From Bradysia coprophila (taxonomy: Eukaryota; Arthropoda; Insecta; Diptera; Sciaridae): a stretch of DNA of 64,000 nucleotides. Each line of letters begins with the position of its first letter. The stretch's first letter is position 1. The stretch spans positions 5,214,150 through 5,278,149 of the forward strand of contig NW_023503501.1 of the NCBI RefSeq assembly GCF_014529535.1, in the 5' to 3' direction. Shown one piece after another: positions 1-12,191 of this stretch. A program made the translations under genes and the position numbers. The notes beneath the pieces were generated by a model. That model was not told where the DNA came from. It saw only the letters and a list, made by a program, of their open reading frames with translations, and did not search any database.

Positions 1-884
1 TGCTCTGATGAATTGTTTTTGTCATGCATGTTAAATGAATGAGTTACAAAAATATATAAATTTCTCGTTAAAATTTTATTTTCATTTTCCTGTTCGCTAT
101 CATACATTAATTTCCATATCTTTATCCAATTGATTACCTCATACACGGTCGACGTTACCAACTAATAAAAAACCTCTTATCTAACTCAAACAGTGAACGA
201 AAGACCATTTTACGTTCAATTTGCATACCGAAAAAAAAATCATTTTCTGTTCACAATTTCTGTTCAAAATATTTATATTCCAGTCACCATTTTGATTTCG
301 GGGCGTTTCATTTCATTCAATTTTTTTTCATTATTTTGTTGTTGCTGCTGGCTGTGTTGTTGTATATTACTTCGTTTATTCCTACCATATGATATGCCTA
401 TGTTCCGATCATACAAATAATTCTATTATTTACGTTCGAACAACAATAAATTACATAAAATTCTAAACAAAACCGAAAAAAATTCTAAGCGCAATCAAAT
501 CGTCAGCTGACATTAGAACAACACAATAATAGAGACCGACGACGATGTGTTGTTTTTCGCTTATGTTGTATTCACTGTAACAACCATTCATTAACATTAC
601 TTTACAAACGTTCGGTTGCTCAACACGAGTTTTATATGAGTTTTGTGTTTTGTATTTAGCTTTTACGTAATTTGACACAAATTTTGCATCTGTGTATTGT
701 TTTCCTTGGTCATTTGATTGTAGAGTGTTATTTTGTAAAGCCATAGGAAGTTTATAAACGGTACGTTTGATTATTAATGGGCCTTCCTTGTTATAACTCA
801 ATTCAATGTAAATAATAGTATACTATACTCAACGACTGACGTACAACCTATTATATTACTATGCCCCACCTACTGGGTGGGTCA
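1..884. other. AT-rich non-coding stretch, no gene recognised
   Basis: I see no conserved protein, RNA gene or paired splice structure here. A 112-codon open frame on the minus strand (463-801) has no signal peptide, domain or homologue that I recognise and is probably chance. Confidence 0.4.
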
Positions 885-1870
885 GGTCCCTTGACTGACT
901 GCATTTTTCAATAATTGCAGTCTCAGTTTTCTTACAATTCTCAAATAAGCTGGGGCTTATAAATCACAAGAGATCACTAGCCGGATGAAAAAGCTGTGCA
1001 AGAATGGTCCTATATCCCAGATTATTAGTCCAATAAAAAATGCATTCTTAACCACATGAACTAACCTACTGGTCGGAACCACCAGTGAACATATTAATAT
1101 CATGTAAATCCAAGCTAAAACTTATCTTCAAAACTCGCTTTTCTGAAAGAAGAAGATCGAAGGAAGTTAAAAGACAATATTTTCACATCTGCTATTTTGG
1201 AAGCCTCTGAGAAATTACTCGAGTGATCGTGTTGTCAAGAAAACTCTTTTGGAAAGTACTTCTAGATTATTAGACCAGAACTCCAGTATTTCATTACTCG
1301 TAGTTGCGAATTACTCAAGCTAACGTGTTGTCAAGAAATCTACGACCAATCAGCGCAAACATTTCGTGGTAACAAGGAAAAAAGTTTTGTGTGTAACAAT
1401 TACTCCAATATCACTACTTCAATATTGCCCAATTACAAACTGACCCTCATGATTTTCATTCTCTGTCGATTAAAACGAAAATTTTGAAAATCGCGGAAAA
1501 ATTACTCAAGTTATCACGGTAACAAGGAAAAGCGTCTGTGTAGAATTTCTCCCATTTCGTTGTTCTAAGATTATCCATCTACGAACTGACCCTCATGATT
1601 TTCATTCTCCGTTGATTAAGAATTACTCGAGTTATCGCAGTAACGAGTGTACGGACGTTTTCTATATTCAGTGCCACCTTTTCCATATGGGCCAAACGGG
1701 CAAATGCCCGTGGCGCCCGAAGTGGAGCAGAAGAAAATGGCGCCCGAGGTCCTTAAACAAAATTTAGCTTTACTAAATTGGCGAAATGTAGAAAATTTTC
1801 CAAATAGCATAGTGAACTTAGCGTTACGGACATTTAAGGTTATTTTCATAAGACCCTGACTTTCAGTCAA
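885..1870. repeat. Diverged tandem/dispersed repeat block
   Basis: Related segments recur at about 1213, 1309, 1497 and 1620, each opening with a version of ATTACTCRAGTTATC followed by a CAAGGAAAA-like stretch. Two of them end in CTGACCCTCATGATTTTC (about 1440 and 1585). The block is edged by TCCCTTGACTG at about 888 and its inverted, slightly altered form near 1860. Similar wording recurs at 28770-29640, so this is a dispersed family. No intact protein is visible. Confidence 0.5.
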
Positions 1871-3037
1871 GGGAATAATACACTGCGTGTGTCGCTTTAT
1901 ATTTACTTTTCTTATCAGCTAAATTCAAACAAAACTGAAAAATGTTTTCATTTCGAATATCGAAGTGAATTGTGTGTGTCCATGACAACACATTCGTAGG
2001 AAACGTACGAAACACAAAAGACTCTCGACAAAAGAAGCTTATCGTGTAAGTAAGATTGTAAATTAAGACGTTCAGTCCAGAAGCAAGACGTTCGTTTTGT
2101 GCATTTTATAAAAAATGTAAAATTGTGAGAGGAAAAATAAACATTTTCCTCCTGTACGACACGGACACACAGTCACGATAAATTACCTGAAAAGGAAATG
2201 CACAAAGGAAAAAGAAGCCAAGTTGCTCATATAATACAGTAATGACGAGAGTTCTCTTTAATAATTCATTCCCTTTGAATGAGGATTTGATCCGAATGGC
2301 GTTCTTTGCGCACAACATTTATTTGCAATTAAATTATTCAATTACAGCCAATTGCTGTCGGTTGTGAGTTTTCTTGTAGCAACAGCAATAATAAGGCAAG
2401 GGACTCTGGTTAGCTGTGTTTTATTAAAAAAAAAATTATGTTCAACCATTGAAGTATAAAATTTAGTTTTTATAGTCATCTTGACACACCTGCCGTTTCT
2501 TGACAGTTAAAAAAATCGTTTTCCACCCTATTCAACACACTTAAATCGCTAATTCATTTAAATGACGACATAACGAGGAAACCTATGCAACACTTCTGTT
2601 AGACTTATCGGTGTTAGATTCGCTTAACAAGCCGGTTAGGAGCAATGAATGACTGTGCTTGGACTCAAATCTTAATCGTTCATTGTCACAATTTTGAAGA
2701 CAGTCTCTGAAACATCTGCTATTGTCTCTAAAACATCTGCTATTCCATGACAGAAATTCTTAGCGGTACATCTACTTAGACAGATATAGTATTAATCATC
2801 TCTAGCGCATTCATTTTTCTTTTACATGAATCATATAAGCAATTTTAACAGCTACGTCCCTAAAATCATGCCCTAATCGATGGTAGGAGTGATGAAATGA
2901 CTTCTGAATATAAAAGAAAGTTTTGCCTTCGGGGTCACCTATTTACTAAGTTCAATTTAGCTAAATCTCGAGAAAGCTGGTCGACTGACTGACACATAAA
3001 TCCTTCGAATTCATGTTTATAGTCTACAAATTGTATA
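1871..3037. other. Non-coding stretch, no gene recognised
   Basis: Only short chance frames are present. A short direct repeat (AACATCTGCTATT, twice near 2707-2745) is the only internal structure noted. Confidence 0.4.
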
Positions 3038-3045
3038 CATTGCAC

Positions 3046-3380
3046 CAGGGCCTACTTTTTAGAAACTTTTAGAGAAAATCGAGAAATTCAAGAAACTTTG
3101 AGAAATTCAAGAAACTTCGAGAAATTAAAGAAATTTCGAGAAATATTTCTTGAATTTCTCAAAGTTTCTTGAATTTCTCGAATTCGATAAATTTCAAGAA
3201 ATTCCAGAAAATTCAAGAAATTCGGGAAACTTCGAGAAATTCAAGAAATTTCAAGAAACTAATTTCTCGAGTTTCTTGAAGTTTCTCGAATTTCTCGAAT
3301 TCGAGAAATTTTAAGAAATTCGAGAAAATTCGAGAAATTTCAAGAAATTCAAGAAATTAGTTTCCAAAAAGTAGGCCCTG
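3046..3380. mobile_element. Non-autonomous hAT-like foldback MITE with 8-bp target duplication
   Basis: The element begins CAGGGCCTACTTTTT and ends with the inverse, AAAAAGTAGGCCCTG. It is flanked on both sides by the identical octamer CATTGCAC (3038-3045 and 3381-3388). Eight-base target duplications and CAGGG-type ends are typical of the hAT superfamily. The 335-bp interior consists almost wholly of a degenerate GAGAAATTCAAGAAACTT motif in both orientations, so the whole element can fold on itself. There is no coding capacity, so it would need a transposase supplied from elsewhere. Confidence 0.88.
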
Positions 3381-3388
3381 CATTGCAC

Positions 3389-6297
3389 TCATGTCTTCAG
3401 AGTAATCACAGCTAATTCAATGCTAATTCATCATTGCAGCAATATTTGTCTGTATTTTGACAAGAGCATTATGTTCAGTCCGGTGTTCTGTACCTAATAC
3501 GTTACCTCTTAAAGTGATGAGTAAATCTAACTACATTTAAAGTGTACCTTATGCTGTATTCTCTTCAAAATAATTGCATACAACACATTTGGACTGGAAA
3601 ATCAAAGGGAAGCAAACTCAAATGTTCACCCGTGATTCCTTTTAATGAAAAAGCAAATTTCCGTACGGAAAATCGTAGCGTGCACATACCATAAACAGGA
3701 ATAATTACAAAGTATTCCCAGCATTGCGAGCAGAAATACAACAATTTAGATTTTGTAATGTGAAGCTGGAAAATTCTTTTTACTGAGTGTGCTCGTAGCA
3801 CTCAACTGTAATTTCATTATACGCTGTTTCGTCATGAGTGTATGTACCTAAACGATGTTCTTGTATATCACACACACTGAAGCGATTGCTGTTATTTTAT
3901 GATTATCTTTTATACGATGTTGATGATCAGCATGATTAACGGAAAGACCTTGGTATCATATTATACTGCTGAAATGCCACGAATCGCGATTGGCTAACCG
4001 ATAATTTCAAAAAGTCTTATACGACTTCCACTTTCGTTTTTTTTTTTGTACTGCTGCTGTATGAATATCCATGCATCGCTTAACGAACGAAAGAAAGTTG
4101 ATGTTGAATTTTGTTGCTCAGACTCGAAAGTGTATGTAAAATTGTATCACAATGGTGATCGAGATAATTACAAAATCGAATGATTTTTGTGGATCATCGA
4201 CTACAGACAGTGTCCTCAATGCAGGGCTTTCGATATTGGCATTTTTGTACGGTTTCTTGTTCAATTCGTTTTAGCTTTTTTCATAATATTTTCATTACAG
4301 TCCTTATATGACTACTTGTATGATATGCATTTCAATAATGAGATTACCAGCTGGTGGAACACTTGCTTCTTTTATGAGTTTATATATGGTGGAAATAAAA
4401 AAAAACCTTTGGCCAGAATCACCCCCAACCGAGCTGCTTTTAGAATTAATAAAATAAAAGACCGAAATATAATTCATGTCCCCTACAGTGTTTTTAGGCA
4501 TATTCTATTCACTTGATGTTTTCGTATATCGTAGCGTAGCCAGACTCATTCTGAATATCACACAACCATACTTCGTCTTTATATTTATCTCTTGAGAAAG
4601 TTATAGCAACAACAACAACAAAACATTAATATTATAACCAGTCACCAGTGTCGTTGTGCGTGTATGATATCACAGAAGAAAGAAAAAATTATTGAAAAAT
4701 GCTGAGTGAGGACATAAAGCGAACACCCGCTATACACATTGCTTTTTATACTCTTGAAAAAAACACTAAATAACACAGCGACTCAATGCCTTGTTGCTTC
4801 TATGTGTGAATGTAAAAGTTGAATATGAAAACACAGTCGAGCGAACAAAAAAAAAAAGTGAATAATCTGAAGTGGTGCTGTGTGTTGTGACATCGAGCAA
4901 TTTTTTATTTTCTTAAAAATGATTTTTTTTTTCTCTATAAACAGACTCTTACGAGAGTGATTCATGGTAGTTCATATAGTATAAAATGCATTACAAGCTT
5001 GTCGTAATTAAAAACAAGAACAAAAATGAATTTAATTTCCGTAGCAATATTCACAATTTTACGTAGCAAATTTCATTTTCTTTTAAAACGAATGAGCTTT
5101 TCATTTCAAAAATAAAAAAATTATTCCCGTGTCGTCGGTGAAAGAAAATTAAAAATGCTCTTCGTCAGGAGAAATGGCTTTTACCCGTGTACTCACACTT
5201 TGTTTCCTTCCTTCTAAATCACACTGTTATAACCATAAAACCCAACAACACTTAAATAACGACTTGCATGCATGTTTCCATGATATTAACCAAAAAAGAA
5301 AAAAAAATTGTATCGCAACAACTCATTTAAATTTCCATATCGTCATGCCTCATCAACACATTTTGAATGAGTTTTATGTGCGAGGAAGGGTATTTTCGAA
5401 TTTTAATTTATTTCCAGCTTGATGGAGTATCGGTTGTGTTCATTCTTTTGGTTTGTTATACCAATCACATGAATTATATTTCACAATTTTGTGCTTTAGT
5501 CTCGGCTTTAGTTTTCTTCTTCTTGAATACATTGTGAATATTATGCGCAGTATTCACAGCTAGCGTGAATCGATTTTCAGTCATTCAGGCCCGACAAGAA
5601 ACGCTAGCCTCAGCATGATGTGACTTAATTTTTTAAGGTTGAAGACCTATGAAAACCAATCTTACGATTGGAAAAGAAAATCAATTTGACCATATGCCGT
5701 ACGACAGCGTTGCTACATCACGAATAACTTAAAGAATCTAATTAGGTCAGACCTTAGTCATGTGCAATAAGAAAAAGCGAAAGTAAATAAATTCCATGTT
5801 AACACAAAACTCATTAGAAATTTCAGATTGAACTTTCATAATGTAATAAATTGCCACAGTTGCTTTAAGAATGAATCTTAATTGAGTTGGAAAAGTGCGG
5901 TCTTCGCCTCTGTGTTTAACCGCCTTGAAATCGAACCCGTGCTGAAGAAATTCAATTTTATAGATGAGGTATATGGCAACATAATACACAAGAATACGTT
6001 TCCAATATTCGAGCACTACATTTGACGAACTCTATTGACATTGTAATTAAATAATTTTGAGTGATTGGTGCTTCATTCAAATTTTCCCGAAAGTAAGATC
6101 GACGCATTTATGGAAACCGATTAAGTTTTACATTAATTTGTTTACTGGGAAGGCCGCTACCAAACATTCGGCGTCTTCATGTCATCACTGATTCCTCCCA
6201 TTTCGACACATTCAGTTATTCGTAAGTTAATGTAACTATACGAAAGCCGAGGAATTGCTATAATATATGGACATGTGTCATTGATAAACTAAATGTT
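3389..6297. other. AT-rich non-coding stretch
   Basis: Open frames of 60-109 codons occur (for example 4187-4516 +), but none shows a domain, a convincing signal peptide or matching splice sites. I see no RNA gene. Confidence 0.4.
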
Positions 6298-6608
6298 TCT
6301 CAAAGCAATTGCTTCTCCTACCCTTGTAACCCTCCTATATCTCCCTCAAAAATTTTCTAAAGTATTTTTAGGCATTGTAAGGCGGGGTATGCTTGCCTGA
6401 AGTTTCTTACATAGTTTTGACCTCTTGTTTAACTCATGTATTGAGCCACTTGTCGACAAAGAACCGGTAAAAATAAAAGTTTTTCAGCAACAAGGGTTTC
6501 AACGACCCTAACGAGTGGTCAGACTATGTAAGAAACGTCCAGCAAGCATATACCGCCTTAATATGTCGGAGTAATTTACGAAATTAAAAGAAGCAACTGC
6601 TTTTGAGA
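6298..6608. mobile_element. Inverted-repeat element (MITE-like)
   Basis: The outer arms are TCTCAAAGCAATTGCTTCT (6298-6316) and its near inverse at 6589-6608. The inner arms of about 45 bp lie at 6378-6422 and 6517-6560, share the GCTTGC...GTTTCTTACATAGT wording in inverse orientation, and match closely. No coding frame lies inside. The layout is that of a short non-autonomous DNA transposon. I could not identify a target duplication, so the family is unknown. Confidence 0.6.
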
Positions 6609-9600
6609 CAGACCCTCCTAACCATCACTGGTCATACCAATCATTCAAATCGAGTTCTTTACATTCCAGTCCGAGAGATGTACAAAACATTTGTCTAAAG
6701 GGTAAGGCACACTGACTGTTGTACTATCCCGATACGCCTTTCGGTAGCCAGTCCGACCATGATAGTGTCACACAATCTACTACTTTATTCGTTTTAGCAT
6801 ACATTATGCTATTCAGTACCACCTGAACCGAAGGTCATCACTTATTTTTGTTATTTCTTTAGACCACAGGTGATAGTCGTTTCTGAGAGGTTAGGGTCTC
6901 TTTTAAATTTCACTAATAGCTACGAGATGTTTTCCTACCCCGCCCATAAGAAGTAAAAGTGTATAATAGCGTGCGATTGTTGTGTGAAAGGTGTTTAATG
7001 AATTTTAGACGAAAAATTAATCATTTTGAAGCTTTTTTTACTTTTGAGAACGCCTTTACCGTACGTAATATAACACTGAACGGTAGATGTAGAATAATAA
7101 TCAAATTACATCCAAGTATTTGAATTTCAAATTTAAATTTAGACATGAAATAGCCCCTGAGGGTTGAACTCCATGTTATTTACGTTGAAGGTGTTCTGAA
7201 ATGAGTATAATATTTTTGCAAAGTCTTTTTTCCTTCATTTTCATTAGTTTCTAAACAAAAGAATTTTTCTCTTTTGGTTATAGATTTTAAACTATGGCTG
7301 TTCTGTGTCTTATAACGCACCCCATCCAAAAATATTAACCACAGCAAACTATATATCTATAAATATTTTATATCAAAAAAAGTATCAGTCAGTTATGTTT
7401 ACGGGGACTACATAATTTCTGCTACACACAGGCAATTTTATTCATTTTTTTTTATAAATATATAAATTAATAAAATGTTTTGCTTTGTATTGTTAGAGTT
7501 TTTGATGCTACTTTATGACCATAAATGTACTTGTCAATCAAAATTGTTTTTTTGTAAATAAATTTAAGTTTTTGATTAGACTTTCTTTTCTTTTTTTTCA
7601 AAGTTTATTAACGTTAGAGTTAAGTGAATATCCATCAAGTTCATATCACGTTAACCTTTAAGAAACGGCTAATCTGTTATCAACAGTAACGACAAAAATA
7701 TGTGATAGCCTACGGCTAATCAGCTCTGATACGATAAAATGGTTAAACAAATGAAGTAAAAGATTTTGGGTTAAACTAAAGGCAAAACTTTGAACAAAAG
7801 AAGTAACAGATGTAATGATTACGCTTGCCGTTTCTCGAAGGTTAATCAAAACAAACAAACCAAAAGAAAAATGATGAAGTAAAGCAAATTAGAATTTGTT
7901 CGATTTCAATAATTATGTATCCACTAACCAACCAAAAGAAACAAAACTGCTTGGGCACAAAATAAAGGAATGATTACAGAAATGTGTTTTTGTTTGAGCA
8001 AATAATTATCTAACGCAGTAGATGTACAATTTAAAAATAAAATGTTTTTTCTTAGTATTGAATTGTTTATAGTTTTTTATACTTTCAATCAAATGTAGAA
8101 ATGGATTTGAAAACTAAAAGTGTCGGGGCATGTCATTGATTTTGTTTGACTAAAAATCTTATGAAAAATAATTTCACTTTTCTGTTTTCTGTTGAGCTAT
8201 TTTAGTTGTTTATTGAATTTAATTGCACCATATCTAATGAATTCAAAGCGAACTCAATTTTTGTTGTCGTAACCGCGGCGGTTTTTTTTTCCTCTCCTAA
8301 TTTTATATTTATTGCAAATATTTTGCCACTAATTTGAAATCGATTCAGTTTTGCATTCGTAATTTGTATCTACAATTATCGATTGAATGGGTAACGACAT
8401 TCAAAATCTAAATATTTTTTACTGCGAAATTCCGATACTAAACACTGTCCAGTACTCGAAACTATAACATCCATGACCGAAATATTCTCTTACAACTTTG
8501 TTGTGCAATCATTTAATAAAGTAGCAAACTTCAATTGTGCTTCTTGATTCCCGAGTAACTCTTAGAGCAAAATTAATGAAAAACGTTCTCATATTCTATT
8601 TAAAATAAAATCAATTTTAAGACCGTAGTCCAATCGGATATATGCATGACTTCACCCCAGTATATAACAGTCGAGTATATATCGATGATAAAAGCTCTTG
8701 ATTTTTGGTGTTGGTTTTAAATGCTTAACAGTACAATGCACCCATAAATTTGCGCTTCCTAGATTCATTTCGACGATTTATACATCATTATTTACACATT
8801 CTCAATTGCATAATTTCAAAGGATTCTCTATGTGTACGAACAGGTGAAGATGGAAAAGCTTTCCTGCTAGGAATTTAGAATTGTGAGTGTGCAATCTTCG
8901 TCTTCATTATTCATTCCTGTCTGATGTACGTTTCCGTCTAGAGTGTCAGACTTGTAAAAATGTTTTTTTAAACTTCAAAGTTGAAATTAGTTTCTTTCCT
9001 TCCATAAAAAAATTTAATTTTCAAACGCGAAACTTTCCTATGATCTCACTTACTATTTCGCATCGAATTATATTTTATATACCGAGTGAGCTTTTATGCA
9101 TAAACTTTATCAACACAATATTCAAGCTCATGAAATATTTAGTGTTTAATGAACTCGGTGGAAAAACCCTTTACATTCTTGCATGAAACGTCGGAGTGTG
9201 TAATTTAGCTTTTTAGTGGTATTTCGTCATGTTGCAGCGCTTGATTGATTTATTATTACATTTAGAGCTTATTGCACCCCTTATACATAGAGTTAAAATG
9301 TATATATATTCAGAGGCGAACAGGCCAAACAAACAATGTACATGTCTCGGCTAGATAAAGCCAAAGCCTATTAGCATATCATATAGGACTATTTACTGTT
9401 CAACTGTTCCAGTGTATCCCTTAAAAAACTACACAAAGCACTTCAAATCTTTAATCAGACCTATTAAATGCAATAAATGAGCTCTGCACTCCTTCAGTCA
9501 ATCAACTATTACCTTCACTGACTACCAATTTTGTCCTTTGACACATTTCTTTCCACAAGTTAAAAGTCTCAAAAGTTCGAAATACGTAGTGAATGGTCTG

Positions 9601-9665
9601 AAAAGACAATAGAACAGAGACCGTGAGACTACGTATTCCGAACTATTGATACCCCTGTTTTGACC
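6609..9665. other. AT-rich non-coding stretch
   Basis: No gene recognised. A small imperfect inverted pair around TTCGAAATACGTAGT lies at about 9571-9648, just before the next element. Confidence 0.4.
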
Positions 9666-9811
9666 GGTCATTCATAAAGAACGTCCACATGATTTTTAGC
9701 ATTTGTGTCCCCTTTCTCATTCCCGTCTAACTTTTGTTAATGTCCACTGTCTAGGTTTCTCACACTACATTTTCGCTCACCTCTTCGTGTGGACGTTCCT
9801 TATGGATGACC
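9666..9811. mobile_element. Short inverted-repeat element
   Basis: The left end GGTCATTCATAAAGAACGTC (9666-9685) is mirrored by GACGTTCCTTATGGATGACC at 9792-9811, giving arms of about 25 bp around a 95-bp core. It is non-coding and probably a small MITE. No clear target duplication was seen. Confidence 0.55.
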
Positions 9812-10835
9812 CATAAGTGGCTGCGTTAGTATCGAATTTCCATGTAACGAAATGTTCTATGTCATTCAAATGTTGAAATATATTTTGTGCCTTCTATCAA
9901 TATTAATTCATAAATCAATCATTTGCCCGATGTTGCTACGGGTGCAATCTATAACACTGTTTTAAGTATACCGTTTTGTTCACATATATTTATCAAAATT
10001 TTTTGTCATTATGTCATTTTGTTAGAGGTTACATGTTTAGTCGTAAGTGCAATATTCTACTAATTTAGGTTTAGGTAATAAAATGAACAGTCTGTTTTTA
10101 ACAATATTTAAGTTTAAATGGAACCAAAAATAATTTTATGTATTTTTAATTTACTTGTAAATAAACAACAGAAAAAATTGAGTAAAAACCAAAAAATTAA
10201 TTATACAATTTTTGTGCATGGTGCGCAATATATATACATTTTTGTAACGCTTTTATACAAATAATTTTATTTTTTTTACAAAATAAAACAAAAAACTGAA
10301 ATGAAAACTTAATAAATGTGTATTTTAAAAAAGAAAAAAAAGTTCACTTGATTGTTCACTTCAACATATAAAACTATTATTGTTGGAGCTGTATTTTCTT
10401 TTACATGTTTGCACCTTTCATATAATTTCGTCCATAATAATGTTTAACCTAAATTTTCGGTTTGAATTTATATACCTACTTTGTATGTACTGAGTTTGGC
10501 TTACGTTTAATTAGTTTACAAAAACAATAACCGTTTGCTGGTTTGTACTTTTTTTATTTGGGTGTTGGAGTCTCAATTTTTTTACTTTGTTTTTTTTTTT
10601 TTTTTTTTTTAGTCGATAACGACAATTTATTGACTTGCTCACATCTCTGCCGCTTTACGTATACCGAAAAATAAACTTTTTTTAAATATCCTGTTTCGTT
10701 CGAAGATTCACTTTTCGTACTTGTGTTCAGAAAATGGGTCATTACTGGCTCGCCCGAAATAAATTTTTCGTATTTTCTGACAACAAGGAAGAGAAATACG
10801 CAACCGTCTAGTAATTTTTGTAAAGGGGTAAAGGG
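9812..10835. other. AT-rich non-coding stretch
   Basis: Poly-A and poly-T runs dominate. No gene, RNA or ordered repeat is visible. Confidence 0.4.
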
Positions 10836-11771
10836 GTTTTGAACTATTAGGGAACGTCAGATTTTCTAAACAGAAACTCCAAACGAAAACACAAACGGCA
10901 ACGCAAACGCGGAAAGAGCAAGTTTCACAGATTCACTGAAAAATACTTAAATTCTGCAAGAATTTTAATTAACACATTGAAATTAATTGCGGCTTGCCAA
11001 CTTTCGGCACCCTGGACTTTACTTAAATAGTCGAGGAATGTCTCCAAATAATTTTTTTCAAAAACTCCAAAACTGAATTCTAGATTTTTAGAAATTTATT
11101 TGGAGTGGAATACTATTTAAGTAAAGTCCAGAGTGCCGAAAGTTGACAAGCCGCAATTATTTTGAATGTGTTAAAGAAGTTGTTATTGTGTAACGCATGA
11201 CCTCAGGAGTCCGGCATACTAATTGTTTTCTCAATCGGACCAATATATTTTTTTTTTTCAAAAACACCTTTATTGGTATGAATAGTACAATCTTAACTAT
11301 TTGTTAATTTATTACTAGGGTTGAGTTGTACTATCTTCCTTTTACTTGCGTAATTAGAAGAAAGTAAGACTTGTGTGGGTTTTACGACCCAATGGTCGAG
11401 TCCCTGTGCCATTATATGCTGAGCAATAAGCACTTGAAAATGTGGTGTTTATATGGCTTATCGCTCGGAAAATATTAGCCTGATTGAGAAAACAAGCGTT
11501 TTGTTTAATTAAAGTCCTTGCAATTAGAATAGATCATTGTCAATGTCGTTTGAACTGTCAAATAGTTGTCAATTTCACTAAACTAAAATCGAACAAAAAA
11601 AGTATTGGATGGTGAGACGCCACACAAATTTTCATACATTTCTAGAAGGAACCGGTATTTGACATTGGGTTGACATTGACATTCAATTATTTTTCAGTGA
11701 ATCTGTCAAACTTGCCCTTTCCGTTCGTATTTTCTGTTCAGAGAATCTGACGTTCCCTAATAGTTCAAAAC
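10836..11771. mobile_element. 936-bp element with about 100-bp terminal inverted repeats, nested
   Basis: GTTTTGAACTATTAGGGAAC at the left edge is mirrored by GTTCCCTAATAGTTCAAAAC at the right edge. The similarity continues inward for about 100 bp (the AACGTCAGATT...CAGAAA and CACTGAAAAAT blocks are mirrored). The interior is not one sequence. It contains a separate palindrome (10971-11174) and a segment (about 11195-11245) that matches the end of the 1.5-kb inverted repeat at 46.9 kb. No transposase frame remains. This is a non-autonomous DNA element that has collected later insertions. Confidence 0.7.
10971..11174. mobile_element. Palindromic element nested inside the 936-bp element
   Basis: The arms, about 70 bp each, begin with AACACATTGAAATTAATTGC on the left and finish with the inverse near 11174. 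Both carry GGCTTGCCAACTTTCGGCAC-like wording and TTTACTTAAATAGT. They differ at a few positions. The centre near 11071 is AT-rich. It is non-coding. Confidence 0.65.
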
Positions 11772-11934
11772 AATCGGTTTTATCGGTTTTCGAATAACCA
11801 AAGTGTTTTAACTTGAGGCTATTTTGGTGACATTGGGTGGAGTTAGAATTACTGCGAAACTTACCGATAAATCTTTTTTCACAAAAGCACCTCTAGCTCT
11901 ACCTCTGACACTTTGTCAAATAAAGCTTAGTATA

Positions 11935-12191
11935 CAGTCAGCCGTGAAATGAAATTTTGACAGAAAATGTATAGACTCTTATTGCTTTCTCTTTCAACAT
12001 ATTACGTTGAGAGCGAGAGGACCGAAGACCAGTCTATTATAAGTGGTCTTGGGATACTTGTCAAAATATTTCCTTTTCTTTCATCATAACACTCTGTGGA
12101 CTACCTGTCAATATTTCGCTGCTAGTGAAAAAGTCACAGAAAGTCAGTCATATGTATGTGTACGTGTCAAAATTTCATTTCACGACTGACT
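11935..12191. mobile_element. MITE with about 27-bp terminal inverted repeats
   Basis: The left end has AGTCAGCCGTGAAATGAAAT and the right end has ATTTCATTTCACGACTGACT. The two are inverse apart from one position, and the match runs on through TTTTGACA. The core of about 200 bp is non-coding. I could not confirm a target duplication. Confidence 0.65.

Noticed and set aside
463-801. 112-codon minus-strand open frame near the left edge
   Set aside because: No signal peptide, domain or exon partner was found. Length alone is not convincing in a 64-kb AT-rich window.
4187-4516. 109-codon plus-strand frame with a hydrophobic stretch
   Set aside because: No family resemblance; the hydrophobicity is explained by T-rich codons.
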